Assembly: GCF_001553785.1 (NCBI RefSeq)
Contig: NZ_LOJP01000001.1
Span: forward strand, 1,363,999-1,406,603
Origin: Actinoplanes sp. TFC3
Lineage (GTDB): Bacteria > Actinomycetota > Actinomycetes > Mycobacteriales > Micromonosporaceae
Reading direction: 5' to 3'
Length of the DNA: 42,605 nt
Positions 40,389 to 42,605 of this stretch are shown here, in pieces; the stretch's first letter is position 1, and every line of letters starts with the position of its first letter. The notes below the pieces were generated by a model, which saw only the letters and a list, made by a program, of their open reading frames with translations, was not told the DNA's origin and searched no databases. Both the position numbers and the translations under genes were made by a program.

Positions 40389-42605
40389 ATGAGAACCCGG
40401 AGTTGGTCGATCCGTTCGAAGATCATTGCGCTGGTAGTGGTCCCCTTGGTCGCACTGCTGGCGCTCTGGTCCTTCGCAACGGCAATCACCGCAGGCCCGG
40501 CGGTCAACCTGTTGTCGGCGCGCACGCTGCTCGAATCGGTTGGCGATCCGGGCGAGGTCCTCGTGGGCGAGCTTCAGCGCGAGCGCAAACTTTCTGTCGC
40601 CTATCTGTCCGACCCCAAGGCCGATGCGGCGTCGCTCACCGCCCAGCGCGCCGTCACCGACCGCGCCGCCACCGACTTCACCAGCACTGCCGTGGACGCG
40701 GTCAGCGGCGAGGCCTGGCGCGCGGCCAGCGGCACGCTTGAGACGCGCATCCGCCAGATCGTCACCGACCTCGAGGGGCTCGGCAAAGCCCGCGGCTACA
40801 TCGACGCCCGGGATGTCGACGTGGTGGGCGCGCAAAACCTCTACAACAGCATCATCGACACCAGCTTCGAGATGTTCGCGGCCACCGCCACGTTCGGCGA
40901 CGAGAAGGTCGACCGGGAGATCCGGGCGCTGACCACCGTCGGCCGCGGTCAGGAGCACCTCAGCCGGGTCGACGCGCTGCTCGCCGGGGCCAACGAAGCC
41001 GGCAAGCTGAACGCGGCGAGCCGGGTCGAGCTGCTGCAGGCGATCGGCACCTCCCGCTTCCTGTTCAGCCAGGGCGTTGCCGACCTGCCCGAACGCGACC
41101 GGGGCGCCTACCAGAAGCTGAGCAACGGCGCCGCGTTCGGCCGGCTCACCGAGCTGCAGGACCGACTGCTCTCCGAGAGCCGAGCCGGTCAGGCATCCCC
41201 GGTTCCTCAGGACGCCTGGCAACCCGCATACGACACGTCGACCCAGCAGCTGCGCGCGTTCGAGCTCAACGCAACCGACTCCCTCGCCGAGGACGCCCGC
41301 CCGGTCGCCATCTCCATCCTGCTCCGGCTCGCTCTCGCGGGCCTGCTCGGCTTGGCCGCCATCATCGTGTCGATCGTGGTGTCCCTCCGGGTCGGCCGCT
41401 CCATCGTGGGCCGCCTGGTCCGGCTGCGCGGCGAGGCCCTGGAGATGGCCGACGAACGCCTGCCCTCGGTCATCGGCCGGCTCCGGCGCGGCGAAACCGT
41501 CGACGTGGACGCGGAAACCCCGCCGCTGGAGTACGGCCGCGACGAGATAGGCCAGCTCGGCCACGCGTTCAGCGAGGTGCAGACAACCGCCGTACAGTCC
41601 GCCGTGGACGAGGCCAACGTGCGCCGCGGCATCAACGAGGTCTTCCTCAACATCGCCCGCCGCAGCCAGACCCTGCTGCACCGCCAGCTGGCCCTGCTCG
41701 ACCGCATGGAACGCCGCGAAACCGAGCCCGCCGAGCTGGAAGACCTCTACCGCGTCGATCACCTGGCCACCCGCATGCGCCGCCACGCCGAAGACCTGGT
41801 CATCCTGGCCGGCGCGGCCCCCGGCCGGGGCTGGCGCAACCCGGTTCCGCTGATCGACGTCATCCGCGGCGCCATCAGCGAGGTCGAGGACTACAAGCGC
41901 ATCGACATCGTCGCCATCCAGCCCTCAGCCGTCCTCGGCCGCTCGGTCGGCGATGTCATCCACCTGATCGCCGAGCTGCTCGAAAACGCCACATCCTTCT
42001 CCCCGCCCACAACCCGCGTGCAGGTAAGCGGCCAGATCCTCCCCAACGGCTACGCGATAGAGATCGAAGACCGCGGCCTGGGCATGTCGGCCGACGCGAT
42101 CACCGAAGCCAACCGCAAACTCGTCGAACCCCCCGAGTTCGATCCCACCGACAGCGCCCGCCTGGGCCTGTTCGTCGTAGCCCAACTGGCCGCCCGTCAC
42201 ACCATCCGCGTCAGCCTGCGCCCCAGCCCCTACGGCGGCGTAACCGCAGTGGTCCTCATTCCGAGCGATTTGACCACCGCAGCCCCACCCGGTCCCGGAG
42301 CCCTGCAGATCGGCCCCGACCCCGCTCCCTACTCCGCAGCCTTGGATCCATCCGCCGCTCCGCCCGCTGATTCCCTTGGCTTGGCTCCTTCCGCTGGGAT
42401 TCCCGTCTCGGACCCGGCCGCTGACGTGCCCGCCGCGGTCCCGTTGACCGGCGGTCCTGCGAGAGCCCCTTCTGCCGCCGCTGGCCTCGACGCCGAGCGC
42501 CCGGAGGCCGGCACCGCCAAGCCGATCACAGGCCCCGCCCCCAGCGCCGTAGCAGCCGGCCTCAGCGCCGACGGACTGGTCCAACGCCGCGGCTCAGCGT
42601 CCCGC
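40389..42605 (+). CDS. Nitrate/nitrite-sensor-type histidine kinase, conservon component A (3' cut by window edge)
   Basis: 739 residues are visible from an ATG with GGCGGAG upstream; the frame is open at the window end. Order: a short basic tail, helix 1 (IIALVVVPLVALLALWSF), an outer sensor domain (about 40-300) with the LVGELQRERKLSVAYLSD and EVGRGQEHLSR-like blocks of NIT sensors, helix 2 (about 308-330), a HAMP region, and a kinase/ATPase domain with DHLATRMRRHAEDL, N-box ELLENATSFSPP, IEDRGLGM and RLGLFVVAQLAARH. A disordered Pro/Ala tail follows. In Streptomyces such kinases head 'conservons' with a Roadblock protein, DUF742 protein and small GTPase; those would lie beyond the window. 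Confidence 0.92.
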   Translation, partial: MRTRSWSIRSKIIALVVVPLVALLALWSFATAITAGPAVNLLSARTLLESVGDPGEVLVGELQRERKLSVAYLSDPKADAASLTAQRAVTDRAATDFTSTAVDAVSGEAWRAASGTLETRIRQIVTDLEGLGKARGYIDARDVDVVGAQNLYNSIIDTSFEMFAATATFGDEKVDREIRALTTVGRGQEHLSRVDALLAGANEAGKLNAASRVELLQAIGTSRFLFSQGVADLPERDRGAYQKLSNGAAFGRLTELQDRLLSESRAGQASPVPQDAWQPAYDTSTQQLRAFELNATDSLAEDARPVAISILLRLALAGLLGLAAIIVSIVVSLRVGRSIVGRLVRLRGEALEMADERLPSVIGRLRRGETVDVDAETPPLEYGRDEIGQLGHAFSEVQTTAVQSAVDEANVRRGINEVFLNIARRSQTLLHRQLALLDRMERRETEPAELEDLYRVDHLATRMRRHAEDLVILAGAAPGRGWRNPVPLIDVIRGAISEVEDYKRIDIVAIQPSAVLGRSVGDVIHLIAELLENATSFSPPTTRVQVSGQILPNGYAIEIEDRGLGMSADAITEANRKLVEPPEFDPTDSARLGLFVVAQLAARHTIRVSLRPSPYGGVTAVVLIPSDLTTAAPPGPGALQIGPDPAPYSAALDPSAAPPADSLGLAPSAGIPVSDPAADVPAAVPLTGGPARAPSAAAGLDAERPEAGTAKPITGPAPSAVAAGLSADGLVQRRGSASR

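Overview
The window is GC-rich chromosomal DNA from a filamentous actinobacterium. GTG starts are frequent, genes are tightly packed and often joined by 4-base overlaps, and Lrp/AsnC, WYL and SpoIIE-associated ATPase regulators all occur. A multi-component sensor kinase of the Streptomyces 'conservon' type and an actinobacterial tad pilus locus are also present. An Actinoplanes/Micromonosporaceae-like host fits best, but that is inference from gene content; there is no rRNA or marker gene here.

Layout. 1-4190 is a visibly AT-richer, damaged accessory stretch. It holds the C-terminal end of an RHS/YD-repeat protein with an overlapping small membrane gene (candidate immunity), then an IS701-type transposase fragment fused in frame to a secreted beta-helix protein fragment, which is in turn cut by a frameshifted IS5-family transposase remnant. 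A tRNA-Lys(CTT) with its terminator (4148-4266, minus) closes this part. 4422-8614 carries two tandem L,D-transpeptidase lipoproteins, a tryptophan-rich repeat membrane protein, a small lipoprotein and a PRC-barrel-like protein. 8649-12151 holds a single-domain response regulator and a class A penicillin-binding protein fused to a NodB polysaccharide deacetylase. 12080-18956 (minus) is a complete-looking tad operon in the order flp-tadE-tadG-cpaB-cpaE-tadA-tadB-tadC, without a prepilin peptidase.

19059-27148 contains DUF2750 and DUF2000 genes divergent from an Lrp/AsnC regulator and a GNAT enzyme, a small secreted protein, an 870-residue flippase-acyltransferase fusion, a translationally coupled CorA/GrpB pair and a WYL regulator. 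27620-33883 contains a NADAR protein ending in 24-bp repeats, a STAS-like/ATPase anti-sigma-type regulator, a luciferase-like oxidoreductase plus NUDIX pair, a GNAT enzyme, a GH20 hexosaminidase and a CYP152-type P450 peroxygenase. 34000-42605 contains an M48 membrane protease with a large extra C-terminal region, a Ser/Thr/Pro-rich membrane-anchored protein, a polysaccharide deacetylase and a second WYL regulator. It ends with two related proteins sharing a W..VQ..FVD.PKEA domain and the first gene (sensor kinase) of a probable conservon, cut by the window end.

How the parts fit. Many genes act on the cell envelope: two L,D-transpeptidases, a PBP-deacetylase, a separate deacetylase, a hexosaminidase, a membrane protease, a flippase fusion and a pilus. 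The most unusual items are the flippase-acyltransferase fusion, the PBP-deacetylase fusion, the paired FVD/PKEA-domain proteins, the tryptophan-rich repeat protein, and a hairpin able to mask the ribosome-binding site of the DUF2750 gene. No CRISPR array, rRNA or intact insertion sequence was seen.
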